This document shows, piece after piece, positions 19,001 through 28,109 of a stretch of DNA of 64,000 nucleotides. Below the pieces are notes generated by a model. The model was not told where the DNA came from, made no database searches, and saw only the letters and a list, made by a program, of their open reading frames with translations. Each line of letters starts with the position of its first letter. The stretch's first letter is position 1. The translations under genes and the position numbers were made by a program. The DNA lies in assembly GCA_035353855.1 (NCBI GenBank), contig DAOQAK010000001.1:1-64000 (forward strand), in the 5' to 3' direction. The DNA comes from Bacteroidales bacterium (GTDB lineage Bacteria; Bacteroidota; Bacteroidia; Bacteroidales; CG2-30-32-10).

Positions 19001-19554
19001 TCGGAATTATGTTTATTTAAAAATTTCTGCAAAAGTTGCATGCTCATATTCGCCTCTTCATTTTGAGCTTTTTCGGGATGCAAGGATTTGTCATGTATCT
19101 GGGCGATTTTTAAAAGATTCTTTCCTAATATAGTGTTCAGGTAGCCTGATATCAATACTGCAAGATTGTTGATAAGATGCCTTTCTTCTTTCATAAAAGG
19201 ACCTTCATCAATCACAGGAAATTCTTTCAGGTAATAAATTTCAATTATTCCTTCATTATCGTCTATGGTTTCAAACATTCGGTGCAATACCCATTTTGTT
19301 TCTGTAAAATTCGGTGTAAGATAATCGTGTTTCCTGAATTTAATCCGAACAGCAGTATGTTCGGGATGCTGCATTGCGTTTGGAAGAATAGAACATATAT
19401 TCTGCAACATTTCTTCAATAGGCAAATTGCCTTTTAGAATGGCTGTAGTTTTATTTATGGCATTTAGTTCTTTTAATCGTTCTTTTTTTTCAAAAAGTAA
19501 AAGTTTTAGCTCTTCCGATTTTATTTCATCGTGATTTAATAAACCATCATCCAT
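16072..19554 (-). CDS. GAF-like-REC-REC-PPDK_N-like giant protein
   Basis: The 1160-residue protein is a paralog of the next gene with an extra N-terminal region. Residues 15-40 are a short coiled coil and 40-145 look like a GAF-type sensor. REC1 (195-330) has MMG at 261-263 in place of the Asp. REC2 (342-480) keeps Glu348-Asp349, Asp419 (ITDV) and Lys472. The ATP-grasp domain has LGGKGRGLAF and PIAIRSSSLFED, and the end has LIGPGRWGTRDR. It is first of the pair, transcribed together on the minus strand. Conserved HFFHN and HFFQN segments occur near both C-termini. No catalytic histidine domain is present. Function is unknown. Confidence 0.8.
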   Translation of the reverse strand: MDDGLLNHDEIKSEELKLLLFEKKERLKELNAINKTTAILKGNLPIEEMLQNICSILPNAMQHPEHTAVRIKFRKHDYLTPNFTETKWVLHRMFETIDDNEGIIEIYYLKEFPVIDEGPFMKEERHLINNLAVLISGYLNTILGKNLLKIAQIHDKSLHPEKAQNEEANMSMQLLQKFLNKHNSDRDIYHELMPFKVREILLVANLYDAYIIEKEGRFFEQITGEYYQLNLSSAPRITGVSSAEEALEKLQFGHYDLVILMMGIDKTTPIQLSEIIKQIYPKLPILLLLNNNSDVGAFENKKISSIDKIFVWNGDSKVFLAMVKYIEDLMNIENDTKIGLVRVILLVEDSARYYSRFLPILYSIVIEQTQHLIEEVNTDNLYKILRMRARPKIVLVSNYEEAIDYFEKYKEYLLCVITDVKYEKERKLNETSGLQLTEHIKNEIPDMPVLIQSSESENATKAFKLKSTFINKNSENLLQDLKSFISYYLGFGNFIYRDGEGRGEIAVARSIKEFEAHLRTIPEESLLFHGRRNHFSNWFMARGEIQLAKKIKPIKVGDFKTSDELRKYMLDVIQQCVFEKNKGKVVNFDESAILDETTIVSLASGSLGGKGRGLAFISTLIYNFDFSQIVPDINVRTPITSIIGTDEFEEFIENNNLRNKVYGEKDYEKIKHLFVEAKLSDSLTKKLKRYLKVISNPIAIRSSSLFEDSLTQPFAGIFDTFLLPNNHPDIDARLEQMMTAIKLVYASIFSPTARSYFEAINYKIEEERMAVVVQEVVGAAYDETFYPHISGVAQSYNYYPISHMKPEDGFAVLALGLGKYVVEGEKTYRYCPEYPNLEIYSATDLYKNSQLHFYAVDMRQKKINLLAGEDASLVKLDIEVSEKHGTLKHCGSVYDFTNERIVTGLNSQGPRVVNFADIIKHKYIPLSKTIQIILNVVEEAMGSPVEIEFAVDLNKDKKGNSSFYLLQIKPLIKNVFKTEINIDEVDYSKLLLYSEMGMGNGIVEELNDVIFVDVKKFDKLKTEKMRDEIEKLNVEMIKSNRKYILIGPGRWGTRDRFIGIPVAWSQISNAKIIVEVSLEDFPLDASLGSHFFHNVISMNVGYFSVKHNSFIDYINWDVLNQQEVISETKYFKHVRFKDPLQIIMDGHKRASLIYYNNNNE

Positions 19555-19786
19555 ATTTATTCTGTGTTGCAGACGTTAATATTCTGTTCTTTTATTTTAA
19601 CATATCCTGATTATGCAGTAAAGTTATTATTTTTCGCCGAATTATAAAACCTGAAATTTTACTTTAATCCTATAAACTTTTTTTTGACATAAACAAGAAA
19701 TTAATTTTATTTTTTTTTCTTTAAAAATTTGCTTTTTCAATTTAAAAATGTAATAACATTGTTATCTGAAATCAAATCGATAAATA

Positions 19787-19818
19787 TTTGCTATTGATTT
19801 AAAATAATTTTAGTTTTA
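19787..19818 (+). promoter_or_regulatory. probable gdhA promoter
   Basis: TTTG at 19787-19790 and TAGTTTTA at 19811-19818 are separated by 20 bases. The second box differs from TAnnTTTG only at its last base. It lies in the 349-base divergent gap 19555-19903, which is otherwise very AT-rich with no gene. A leader of about 80 bases would precede the gdhA ATG. Confidence 0.45.
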
Positions 19819-19903
19819 CAGAAGGAATACATTATATTATATAAATAAAAAACAAATTCAGCAATAATAAATAAAAAAATGTCTAATCTTAAAAAAAAAC
19901 AAC

Positions 19904-21241
<1,338 letters not shown>

Positions 21242-21263
21242 TAATATTCCAATCCATAAAAAT

Positions 21264-21297
21264 AAAAAACGTCTGCCAAATGGTGGACGTTTTTTTT
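21264..21297 (+). terminator. rho-independent terminator of gdhA
   Basis: AACGTC (21268-21273) pairs with GACGTT (21286-21291), extended by wobble-containing TGCC/GGTG around an AAAT loop. A run of eight T follows at once. Confidence 0.85.
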
Positions 21298-21328
21298 ATT
21301 TTTATATTTTTACCTAAAATATTATAAC

Positions 21329-21850
21329 ATGAAAATTTTTCTTATAGGTTTCATGGGTAGTGGAAAAACCACTATCGGAAAATCATTAGCCAGAAAACTT
21401 CAATATGAATTTATTGATATTGATTATTATATTGAAGAAAGAAAAGGGAAAAACATACAGGAAATTTTCGCCGAAGAAGGAGAATCCAAATTCAGAAAAT
21501 TTGAACAAAAGATTTTAAAAGAAATAATTAAAAAGGATAATGCTGTAATTTCATGTGGCGGAGGAACTCCATGTTACAACAAAAACATGGAGTTGATTAA
21601 CAAAAGCGGACTTTCGGTTTATATAAAATATCCGATAGGAAAATTAAAAAGCCGGCTATTGCCTAATATGAGGAAAAGGCCTTTACTCAATAATATTGGA
21701 TCACCTGATGATCTGGAATCATTTATTATTTTAAAACTTAAAGAGCGCGAAAACTATTATCAAAAATCAAAATTAATTCTTGATAATCCTAAAGGAACAA
21801 AAGATGTTATTGCGCTGATAACTGATTTTATGAATAAGAATGAGAAATAG
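21329..21850 (+). CDS. aroK: shikimate kinase
   Basis: AroK phosphorylates shikimate at the 3-hydroxyl with ATP. The 173-residue protein has the P-loop GFMGSGKTT (7-15) and the shikimate-binding Asp in IDIDYYIE. Arg in KFRKFE, the CGGGTP loop and the LID arginine in MRKRPLL are also present. The length is typical. The gene follows the gdhA terminator and ends six bases from the convergent NlpC/P60 gene. Other pathway genes are absent nearby apart from the DAHP synthase at 6.2 kb. Confidence 0.95.
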   Translation: MKIFLIGFMGSGKTTIGKSLARKLQYEFIDIDYYIEERKGKNIQEIFAEEGESKFRKFEQKILKEIIKKDNAVISCGGGTPCYNKNMELINKSGLSVYIKYPIGKLKSRLLPNMRKRPLLNNIGSPDDLESFIILKLKERENYYQKSKLILDNPKGTKDVIALITDFMNKNEK

Positions 21851-21856
21851 TTTTTC

Positions 21857-22408
21857 CTATTCGGTTTTTTCTTCTATTCTTCCTGCCGAAAAATAATAAC
21901 GGGAATAATATGCTTCTTTCAAATCGCTTATGGTTACTGATTTTCCCCATGAGGTAGCATGGATGAATTTATTATTTGAAAGGTAAATACCTACATGTGA
22001 AATCCTGTAACGGTTTATTTTAAAGAAAACAAGATCGCCTTCTTTAAGCTCTGATTTTTTAATATGTTTAAGTTTTTGATAAATATCATTCGCGCTGCCG
22101 CTAATAATTTTATTATATACAATCTTATAAATCTGTGTTGCAAATCCTGAACAATCCGTTCCGGCTTTACTTCGTCCGCCATACCTGTATGGAACACCAA
22201 ACCAGGTATAAACCTCGTTGTATAATTTTATATTACTAGTGGAATCAAAATGAATTCCTTTTGATAAAAAAAAATGATATCCTTTTATTGCTGTGGAATC
22301 GAAATATTCATCGTTACCTGACCTCAATGATTTCGGTACATTCAGGCTTACCGCAAATAATGGAATAATTGCAATGAATAAAATAAATAAATGTTTTTTT
22401 GATTTCAT
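21857..22408 (-). CDS. exported NlpC/P60 peptidoglycan hydrolase
   Basis: The 183-residue protein has an N-terminal signal or anchor segment (residues 6-22). An NlpC/P60 cysteine peptidase domain follows. The catalytic triad is Cys86 in GTDCSGF, His138 in ISHVGIYL and His150 in FIHATS. VPYRYGGRSKAG precedes the cysteine as in D,L-endopeptidases. It likely cuts peptide stems in peptidoglycan in the periplasm. It has no cell-wall-binding SH3 domain, so it is a minimal form. It is convergent with aroK. Confidence 0.9.
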   Translation of the reverse strand: MKSKKHLFILFIAIIPLFAVSLNVPKSLRSGNDEYFDSTAIKGYHFFLSKGIHFDSTSNIKLYNEVYTWFGVPYRYGGRSKAGTDCSGFATQIYKIVYNKIISGSANDIYQKLKHIKKSELKEGDLVFFKINRYRISHVGIYLSNNKFIHATSWGKSVTISDLKEAYYSRYYFSAGRIEEKTE

Positions 22409-22498
22409 TAAAACAAAAATAGAATTATGATTTAAATAAACAATTCCAAATCGTAATTTCTGAATGTGTTTTAACTTTTTTTAACGAAATAAGAATTT

Positions 22499-23725
22499 TC
22501 ATCCGAAGAAAAAACTTCCAACATTATAAATCAAAAATGATACTACCCATGCAAGTATAGTTGTGTAACCTATTACAAAATATGTCCATTTACGGCTTCC
22601 GGTAACTTTACGAATGGTGGCTATAGTTGCAATACAAGGTGTATAAATTGAAACAAAAAACATAAACGACAATGCAACCAGAGGATTAAAAACATTTTGG
22701 TCTTCGCGTTTTCCTGATAAATATTTTTGTGATTTAATACTACTGATCAAGTTTCGTTTATCATCGCCACTATGATGTTGCTGTTGATACAATTCGCTCA
22801 ATGTTCCCACTATGGTTTCTTTTGCCGCTACTCCTGAAATTAAACTAATTCCCATACGCCAGTCAAAACCTAATGGATAAATTGCAGGCTCAATAAATTT
22901 CCCAATCATACCAATATATGATTTCTCAATATTTTTATTATCCGCATTATTCGGAAAATAACTCAGTAGCCATATAATTACTGATGCAATAAGAATGGCT
23001 CCTGTAATTTTTTTCAAAAATAACTTAGCATTGAACCACATATATTTTAATATTCTTTTAACAGATGGGATTTTTAATTTCGTTAATATGGTTTCAAATG
23101 ATTCATTTGTTTTTCTGAAAAAATGTTTTTTAAGAATTAATGAAATAATTATTGCCAGTATGACCGACAATAAATAAATAAAAAATAATATGGTTCCCGG
23201 GTGTTTCGGGAAAAATGCAGAAATCAATAACACATATACTGTAAACCGTGAGCTGCACGACATCAATGGATTTATCAGAATGGTTATCAAACGTGAATTT
23301 TTATTCTCGATTTTTTCAGCTGTCATAATTGCCGGAACGTTACAACCAAACCCCATCACAAGAGAAATAAAAGATTTACCGTTCAACCCGAAAGGACGCA
23401 TAAGGCTATCCATCACTATCGTTACTCTTGCCATATATCCCGATTCTTCCATTATTGAAAGCAGCGAAAAAAGGATAACTATATTGGGTAAAAATACGAT
23501 TACTCCTCCTACACCTTTTAAAATTCCATTCACCAAAAGGCTACGTATTGCACCTTCAGGTAAAATTTTCAGAAATATATCTTCAAGAAAATAGAAAAAG
23601 TCGGTAAGCCAAATCATCGGGTAATAGCCCAAGCCAAAGGTTGCCTGAAATACCAGCCATATAACAATAATAAATATGACAACACCAGTAAGCTTATGAT
23701 TTAAAATCATATCAACACGATTCAT
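22499..23725 (-). CDS. FeoB-like ferrous iron permease module without GTPase domain
   Basis: The 408 residues match the membrane half of FeoB. It opens with RVDMILNHKLTG followed by the first helix, then contains two Gate-like blocks: MGFGCNVPAIM with the conserved cysteine, and ISGVAAKETIVGTLSELYQ. About ten hydrophobic segments can be seen. Full-length FeoB has a GTPase and spacer of about 270 residues before this point. Here an ATG starts exactly at the domain border and the upstream 73 bases are noncoding. It may work with a separately encoded FeoB GTPase, or as a relative with another substrate. No feoA is seen. Confidence 0.75.
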   Translation of the reverse strand: MNRVDMILNHKLTGVVIFIIVIWLVFQATFGLGYYPMIWLTDFFYFLEDIFLKILPEGAIRSLLVNGILKGVGGVIVFLPNIVILFSLLSIMEESGYMARVTIVMDSLMRPFGLNGKSFISLVMGFGCNVPAIMTAEKIENKNSRLITILINPLMSCSSRFTVYVLLISAFFPKHPGTILFFIYLLSVILAIIISLILKKHFFRKTNESFETILTKLKIPSVKRILKYMWFNAKLFLKKITGAILIASVIIWLLSYFPNNADNKNIEKSYIGMIGKFIEPAIYPLGFDWRMGISLISGVAAKETIVGTLSELYQQQHHSGDDKRNLISSIKSQKYLSGKREDQNVFNPLVALSFMFFVSIYTPCIATIATIRKVTGSRKWTYFVIGYTTILAWVVSFLIYNVGSFFFG

Positions 23726-23798
23726 CTTTATTTATCTTTACTTATGCAAAAGTAAAATCTTATTTAGAATTATTCCAAATAAATATTCTTAAAATTTA

Positions 23799-25199
23799 TT
23801 AAGACTTTATTTTTTCAAGAAGCGTAACATTCTCCACGTGCTGAGTATGCGGGAACATATCGACAGGACAGAATTTCACCAGATCATACTTCTCTTTTAA
23901 TATTTCAATATCCCTTGCTTGTGTTGATGGGTTGCAGCTCACATAAACAATTCGCTGAGGCAAAATTTTCAGTAATTGCATTACAACATCTTTATGCATA
24001 CCCATCCTTGGAGGATCAGTAATCACAACATCAGGCGCTCCATGCAATTTTATAAAATCATCATTCAAAACTTTCACCATATCGCCGGCAAAAAAATCTG
24101 TATTTGATATTCCGTTGATCTTTGAATTTTCTTTCGCATCTTCTACAGCCGATTGCACATACTCAATCCCAATAACTTTTTTTGATTTTCCGGCAATGAA
24201 ATTTGCGATTGTTCCTGTTCCGGTATATAAATCATAAACCGTTTCATTACCTGTAAGACCGGCATATTCACGAACCATTTTATAAAGTTCATAAGCCTGG
24301 TTTGAATTCGTTTGAAAAAAAGAAACCGGGCTGACTTTAAAAACCAAATCTTCCATATGCTCTGTTATAAAAGGATTTCCTTTATATAACATAATTTCCA
24401 AATCGGTAATAATATCATTTCGTTTTGGATTGATAACATACATTAAAGAAGTTATCCCTGGAAAAGCTGATGAAATATGATCGAGCAATGCAATGCGTTT
24501 TTCATTATCTTCATGATGGAATACGATGATCAGCATCAGTTCACTCTGTGTTGTACGAATAATAATATTTCTAAGAAATCCATTTTGTTTCCGTAAACCG
24601 AAAAACTCATAATTATTTTTCAAAGCAAAAATTCTTATTTCATTTCTGATCGCATTACTTGGATGTCGCTGTAAGAAACATTCATTAATGTCGAGTACTT
24701 TATCAAAACGTCCGGGTACGTGAAAACCAAGACCATTCAACTCTTTCGGTGCATCGAAATCATCTTCATCGGTAAGAAAACGCCTGTCCGAAAAAGTAAA
24801 TTCCAGTTTGTTACGATAATATTTCTGTTCATTGCATTTTAATATCGGGTGCATTATCCCATCGGGATTAATTCCTGCAATTCGCTGAATGCAATCCACT
24901 ACATGCTTTTGTTTGAAATTCAGCTGAGCTTCATAAGAAAGATGCTGCCACTTACAGCCACCACAAATGCCAAAATGCTTACAAAAAGGTTGAGTTCTAT
25001 TATCAGATGACTTTATCAGCTTTTCAATTTTTCCTTCAAGGAAATTTCTTTTACGTTTTGTAATTTTAACATCGGCAATATCACCCGGAACCGCTCCACT
25101 GACAAACACAACCATATCATTATGCCGTGCTACCGCCTTTCCTTCATCTGCAATATCAAGTATTTCCAGTCCTTCTATTATTTCATTTCTTTCATTCAT
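23799..25199 (-). CDS. rlmD: 23S rRNA (uracil-5-)-methyltransferase RlmD/RumA type
   Basis: The 466-residue enzyme uses SAM to methylate a uridine C5 in 23S rRNA (or tRNA in relatives). An N-terminal TRAM domain (about 7-65) binds RNA. Cysteines in CKHFGICGGCKWQH (near 73-86) would hold a 4Fe-4S cluster together with a later Cys. The SAM domain has YDLYTGTGTIANF and ITDPPR, and the catalytic cysteine lies in VSCNPSTQARD. RlmD, RlmC and TrmA-like members cannot be separated reliably by eye. It is the first of the two minus-strand genes here. Confidence 0.88.
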   Translation of the reverse strand: MNERNEIIEGLEILDIADEGKAVARHNDMVVFVSGAVPGDIADVKITKRKRNFLEGKIEKLIKSSDNRTQPFCKHFGICGGCKWQHLSYEAQLNFKQKHVVDCIQRIAGINPDGIMHPILKCNEQKYYRNKLEFTFSDRRFLTDEDDFDAPKELNGLGFHVPGRFDKVLDINECFLQRHPSNAIRNEIRIFALKNNYEFFGLRKQNGFLRNIIIRTTQSELMLIIVFHHEDNEKRIALLDHISSAFPGITSLMYVINPKRNDIITDLEIMLYKGNPFITEHMEDLVFKVSPVSFFQTNSNQAYELYKMVREYAGLTGNETVYDLYTGTGTIANFIAGKSKKVIGIEYVQSAVEDAKENSKINGISNTDFFAGDMVKVLNDDFIKLHGAPDVVITDPPRMGMHKDVVMQLLKILPQRIVYVSCNPSTQARDIEILKEKYDLVKFCPVDMFPHTQHVENVTLLEKIKS

Positions 25200-25293
25200 T
25201 TTGTTCTTTCTATATTTTATGCAAATATAATCCGAGTTTATTTATCAATGAATTAATAAGTTTATTATTTCATTTATCTTTACCGAAAAAAAC

Positions 25294-26409
25294 ATGATCC
25301 GTTATTTTAACTTCTTTGTTTCACTTTTTGCACTTTGTATATTTTATTCAAATGCCTGCACACAGACCTCAGCACAATTGGCTGACAGCGGGTATTCAAA
25401 AATTATGGAAGGGAATTTTTCCGATGCCATTATTCTTTTAAATAAATCTATAGTAAAAGATGAAGGCAATGCTAAAGCCTGGTATTATACAGGATTAGCA
25501 AAGGCAAACGAAGGAAACTTTAACCAGGCGATTGTTTATTTCAATGAAGCCATACGCCTTGATTCAACAAATTATGATGCACTGTATAATCGTGGCGCTA
25601 CATATTTTCATAATAAAAATTACGATCAGGCCATTATTGATTACTCCGATTTAATTCAAAAATCTCCGACATATTACCTGGCATACATTGGCAGAGGAAA
25701 TATTTTTGCCATGCTAAAAAAAACCAGCGAAGCCATTTTTGATTATACCATGGCGATTAAAGCTAACCCCGAATCACAGAAAGCATATTTATACAGGGGC
25801 TCGGTTTACTACAACATAGGTAAAATAGAAGAAGCCTGTTCCGACTGGAACCTGGCAGCGGATAAAGGAAGCCCCGATGCAGAACCTTACATTAAAAAAT
25901 ATTGTACTCCTTATTTTGATTCACAAATAAGTCAATACGCTTCCCTGATAAAATCAAATTCCAATGATACCAATGCTTACCTTCTGAGAGCATACGCTTA
26001 TTCAGGAAATAAAGATTATAAAAATGCAATAAGCGATCTTGATGTTGTAATTGCGATGAAACCTAATGATACTATTTCATATTATAACCGCGGAGTAATG
26101 TACTCTTACCTTTTTGAATATGAAAAAGCATTACATGATTTAAATAAAGCCATCGAACTCTACCCGAAATATACAGAAGCTTTTTATAACCGCGCTGAAA
26201 TATTTTTCAAACAGGGAAATTTTAATTCAGCGATAGAAGATTACACTTTCGTAATCAACAGCATTGGCGGGTATTACCAGACATATCAAAAAAGAGGGAA
26301 CGCGTATCTTAAAACAGGAAATAAAATAAAAGCCTGTGAAGATTTTGCAAGCTCATTAAAATATAATGATCCCGGCACACAAAACCTTATTGACAAAAAT
26401 TGTAAATAA
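25294..26409 (+). CDS. exported TPR-repeat protein
   Basis: The 371-residue protein has a signal peptide (1-22). A cysteine at 22 follows SNA, but the lipobox is poor, so lipidation is uncertain. At least seven TPR units follow, with patterns such as AKAWYYTGLAKANEGNFNQ, YDALYNRGATYFHNKNYDQ and TEAFYNRAEIFFKQGNFNS. Each pair of helices repeats every 34 residues. A middle linker with KKYCTPYFD and a final KNCK carry cysteines. Such proteins act as scaffolds in the periplasm; the partner is unknown. A structured repeat follows immediately. Confidence 0.8.
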   Translation: MIRYFNFFVSLFALCIFYSNACTQTSAQLADSGYSKIMEGNFSDAIILLNKSIVKDEGNAKAWYYTGLAKANEGNFNQAIVYFNEAIRLDSTNYDALYNRGATYFHNKNYDQAIIDYSDLIQKSPTYYLAYIGRGNIFAMLKKTSEAIFDYTMAIKANPESQKAYLYRGSVYYNIGKIEEACSDWNLAADKGSPDAEPYIKKYCTPYFDSQISQYASLIKSNSNDTNAYLLRAYAYSGNKDYKNAISDLDVVIAMKPNDTISYYNRGVMYSYLFEYEKALHDLNKAIELYPKYTEAFYNRAEIFFKQGNFNSAIEDYTFVINSIGGYYQTYQKRGNAYLKTGNKIKACEDFASSLKYNDPGTQNLIDKNCK

Positions 26410-26415
26410 CATATA

Positions 26416-26518
26416 TATACCGACAGAAATGAGTTTTGCAAAAATATTTTTTGTTTTCTGTACGGTATAACTCGTTCTAAACAGTTTTGCCTTTGCAAAC
26501 CTGATAAGAACGAGTATA
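26416..26518 (+). repeat. 103-bp double-hairpin repeat, copy A
   Basis: First of three nearly identical elements (others at 27943 and 63352). Hairpin 1 pairs TATACCG-ACAGAAA with TTTCTGT-A-CGGTATA. Hairpin 2 pairs ACTCGTTCT with AGAACGAGT over nine bases and has an inner GTTTTGC/GCAAAC stem. The element begins TATAC and ends GTATA. It sits between the TPR gene and rocD; the rest of the 273-base gap holds no gene. Confidence 0.85.
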
Positions 26519-26682
26519 AGTCAATCCCCTGTAAGGTGAAAATAAATTTTTCACATCTATATATCTACATATTCCCGAATACCCCGTAAATAAAAGGGAG
26601 ACAACTATTTTTTTTTGAGTAAATAGTTTATATCTTTGCCGCAACAAGATTTTTTATTAACCATTTTTTAAAACACCATGTT

Positions 26683-27927
26683 ATGGAAGCAGTAAAAGAC
26701 ACAATGTTATCAGAAAGAGCATTGCGCTACATTGAAATGGAAGACAAATTCGGCGCACATAATTATCACCCGCTACCTGTTGTATTAGCAAGAGCTGAAG
26801 GCGTTTATTTCTGGGATGTTGATGGAAAAAAATATTACGATTTCCTTTCAGCATACTCAGCAGTTAACCAGGGTCACTGCCATCCCCGTATAATTGATGC
26901 ATTAGTAGAACAAGCAGAAAGAATGACGCTGACATCACGCGCATTTTACAACGACTGTCTTGGTGAATATGAAAAATATGTAACCGAATATTTCGGTTAT
27001 GAAAAAGTACTTCCAATGAATACCGGAGCTGAAGGCGTTGAAACAGCCATCAAACTTGCCAGAAAATGGGGATATGTAAAAAAAGGCATCCCTGAAAACC
27101 AGGCAAAAATTATTTGCTGTGAAGGAAACTTCCATGGAAGAACAGTACTTGCTGTTTCATTATCAAACGATCCTGAATCGTATGGCGGTTTTGGTCCATT
27201 TGTTCCTAATATCGTTAAAATACCTTATAACAATGCTGATGCTTTAGCAGAAGCAGTTAAAGACCCTAATGTTGCAGGATTTATTGTTGAACCTATACAG
27301 GGTGAAGCCGGTGTTTATGTTCCCGATGACGGTTACCTTGCAAAATGTTTTGAAATATGTAAAGCAGCAAATGTTTTATTTATTGCCGATGAAGTACAAA
27401 CAGGTATTGCACGTACAGGTAAAATGCTTGCCAGCGATTATGAAAATATCAAACCTAATATTGTAATCCTTGGTAAAGCAATTGGTGGCGGGGTATTGCC
27501 AGTTTCTGCTGTTCTTGCCGATGATGAAATCATGCTTTGTATAAAACCGGGTGAACACGGCTCTACATTTGGAGGAAATCCAATGGCTTGTAAAGTTGCA
27601 ATAGCATCATTGAAAGTTGTAAAAGATGAAGAACTTGCTGACAGGGCATTTGAACTAGGAAATATCTTCCGTGATGAATTAAGAAAAATCGAATCACCCA
27701 TGATACAGATGGTAAGGGGCAAAGGATTGCTGAATGCCATGATCATTAAACCTACAAACGGAATTGAAGCATGGGATGTATGTTTGAAAATGAGAGATAA
27801 TGGTTTATTGGCAAAACCAACTCACGGTGATATCATTCGTTTTGCACCTCCTTTAGTAATAAGCGAAGGACAATTAATGGAAGCTGTTGAAATCATTAAA
27901 GAATCGATTTTAAGTTTTACAGCTTAA
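26683..27927 (+). CDS. rocD: ornithine aminotransferase
   Basis: RocD transfers the delta-amino group of ornithine to 2-oxoglutarate, giving glutamate semialdehyde and glutamate, with PLP as cofactor. The 414-residue protein shows the class III fold: [45 protein letters not shown] and the ADEVQTG strand. The PLP lysine is in ILGKAIGGG, and GSTFGGNP follows. The ATG follows an exact TAnnTTTG box (26631-26638), but the -33 box is weak. The gene is bracketed by two same-orientation copies of a 103-bp structured repeat. It pairs metabolically with gdhA upstream. Confidence 0.95.
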   Translation: MEAVKDTMLSERALRYIEMEDKFGAHNYHPLPVVLARAEGVYFWDVDGKKYYDFLSAYSAVNQGHCHPRIIDALVEQAERMTLTSRAFYNDCLGEYEKYVTEYFGYEKVLPMNTGAEGVETAIKLARKWGYVKKGIPENQAKIICCEGNFHGRTVLAVSLSNDPESYGGFGPFVPNIVKIPYNNADALAEAVKDPNVAGFIVEPIQGEAGVYVPDDGYLAKCFEICKAANVLFIADEVQTGIARTGKMLASDYENIKPNIVILGKAIGGGVLPVSAVLADDEIMLCIKPGEHGSTFGGNPMACKVAIASLKVVKDEELADRAFELGNIFRDELRKIESPMIQMVRGKGLLNAMIIKPTNGIEAWDVCLKMRDNGLLAKPTHGDIIRFAPPLVISEGQLMEAVEIIKESILSFTA

Positions 27928-27942
27928 TATTAATTTTAAAAA

Positions 27943-28045
27943 TATACCGACAGAAAAGATTTTTGCAAAAATATTTTTTGTTTTCTGTACGGTATAACTC
28001 GTTCTAAACAGTTTTGCCTTTGCAAACCTGATAAGAACGAGTATA
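27943..28045 (+). repeat. 103-bp double-hairpin repeat, copy B
   Basis: This copy begins 16 bases after the rocD stop and is about 97 percent identical to copy A, in the same orientation. Both hairpins are kept, with the nine-base stem ACTCGTTCT/AGAACGAGT unchanged. A separate strong terminator follows, so the element is not needed for termination. Confidence 0.85.
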
Positions 28046-28052
28046 AATAAAA

Positions 28053-28087
28053 TAAGCGCGCCCCGACAAAGTCGGGGTGCGCTTATT
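28053..28087. terminator. strong bidirectional terminator
   Basis: TAAGCGCG-CCCCGAC and GTCGGGG-TGCGCTTA pair around an AAA loop, followed by a T run. It separates convergent rocD and the TonB receptor gene and is much more GC-rich than its surroundings. Confidence 0.9.
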
Positions 28088-28109
28088 TTTTATATACTAA
28101 CTAATTATT

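Noticed and set aside
22499..23798. Frameshifted full-length feoB
   Set aside because: The upstream bases to rlmD are too few (73) to hold a GTPase domain in any frame.
26416..28045. Integron attC sites flanking rocD
   Set aside because: The two-hairpin repeats lack the GTTRRRY/RYYYAAC core pair at their ends, and no integrase is present.
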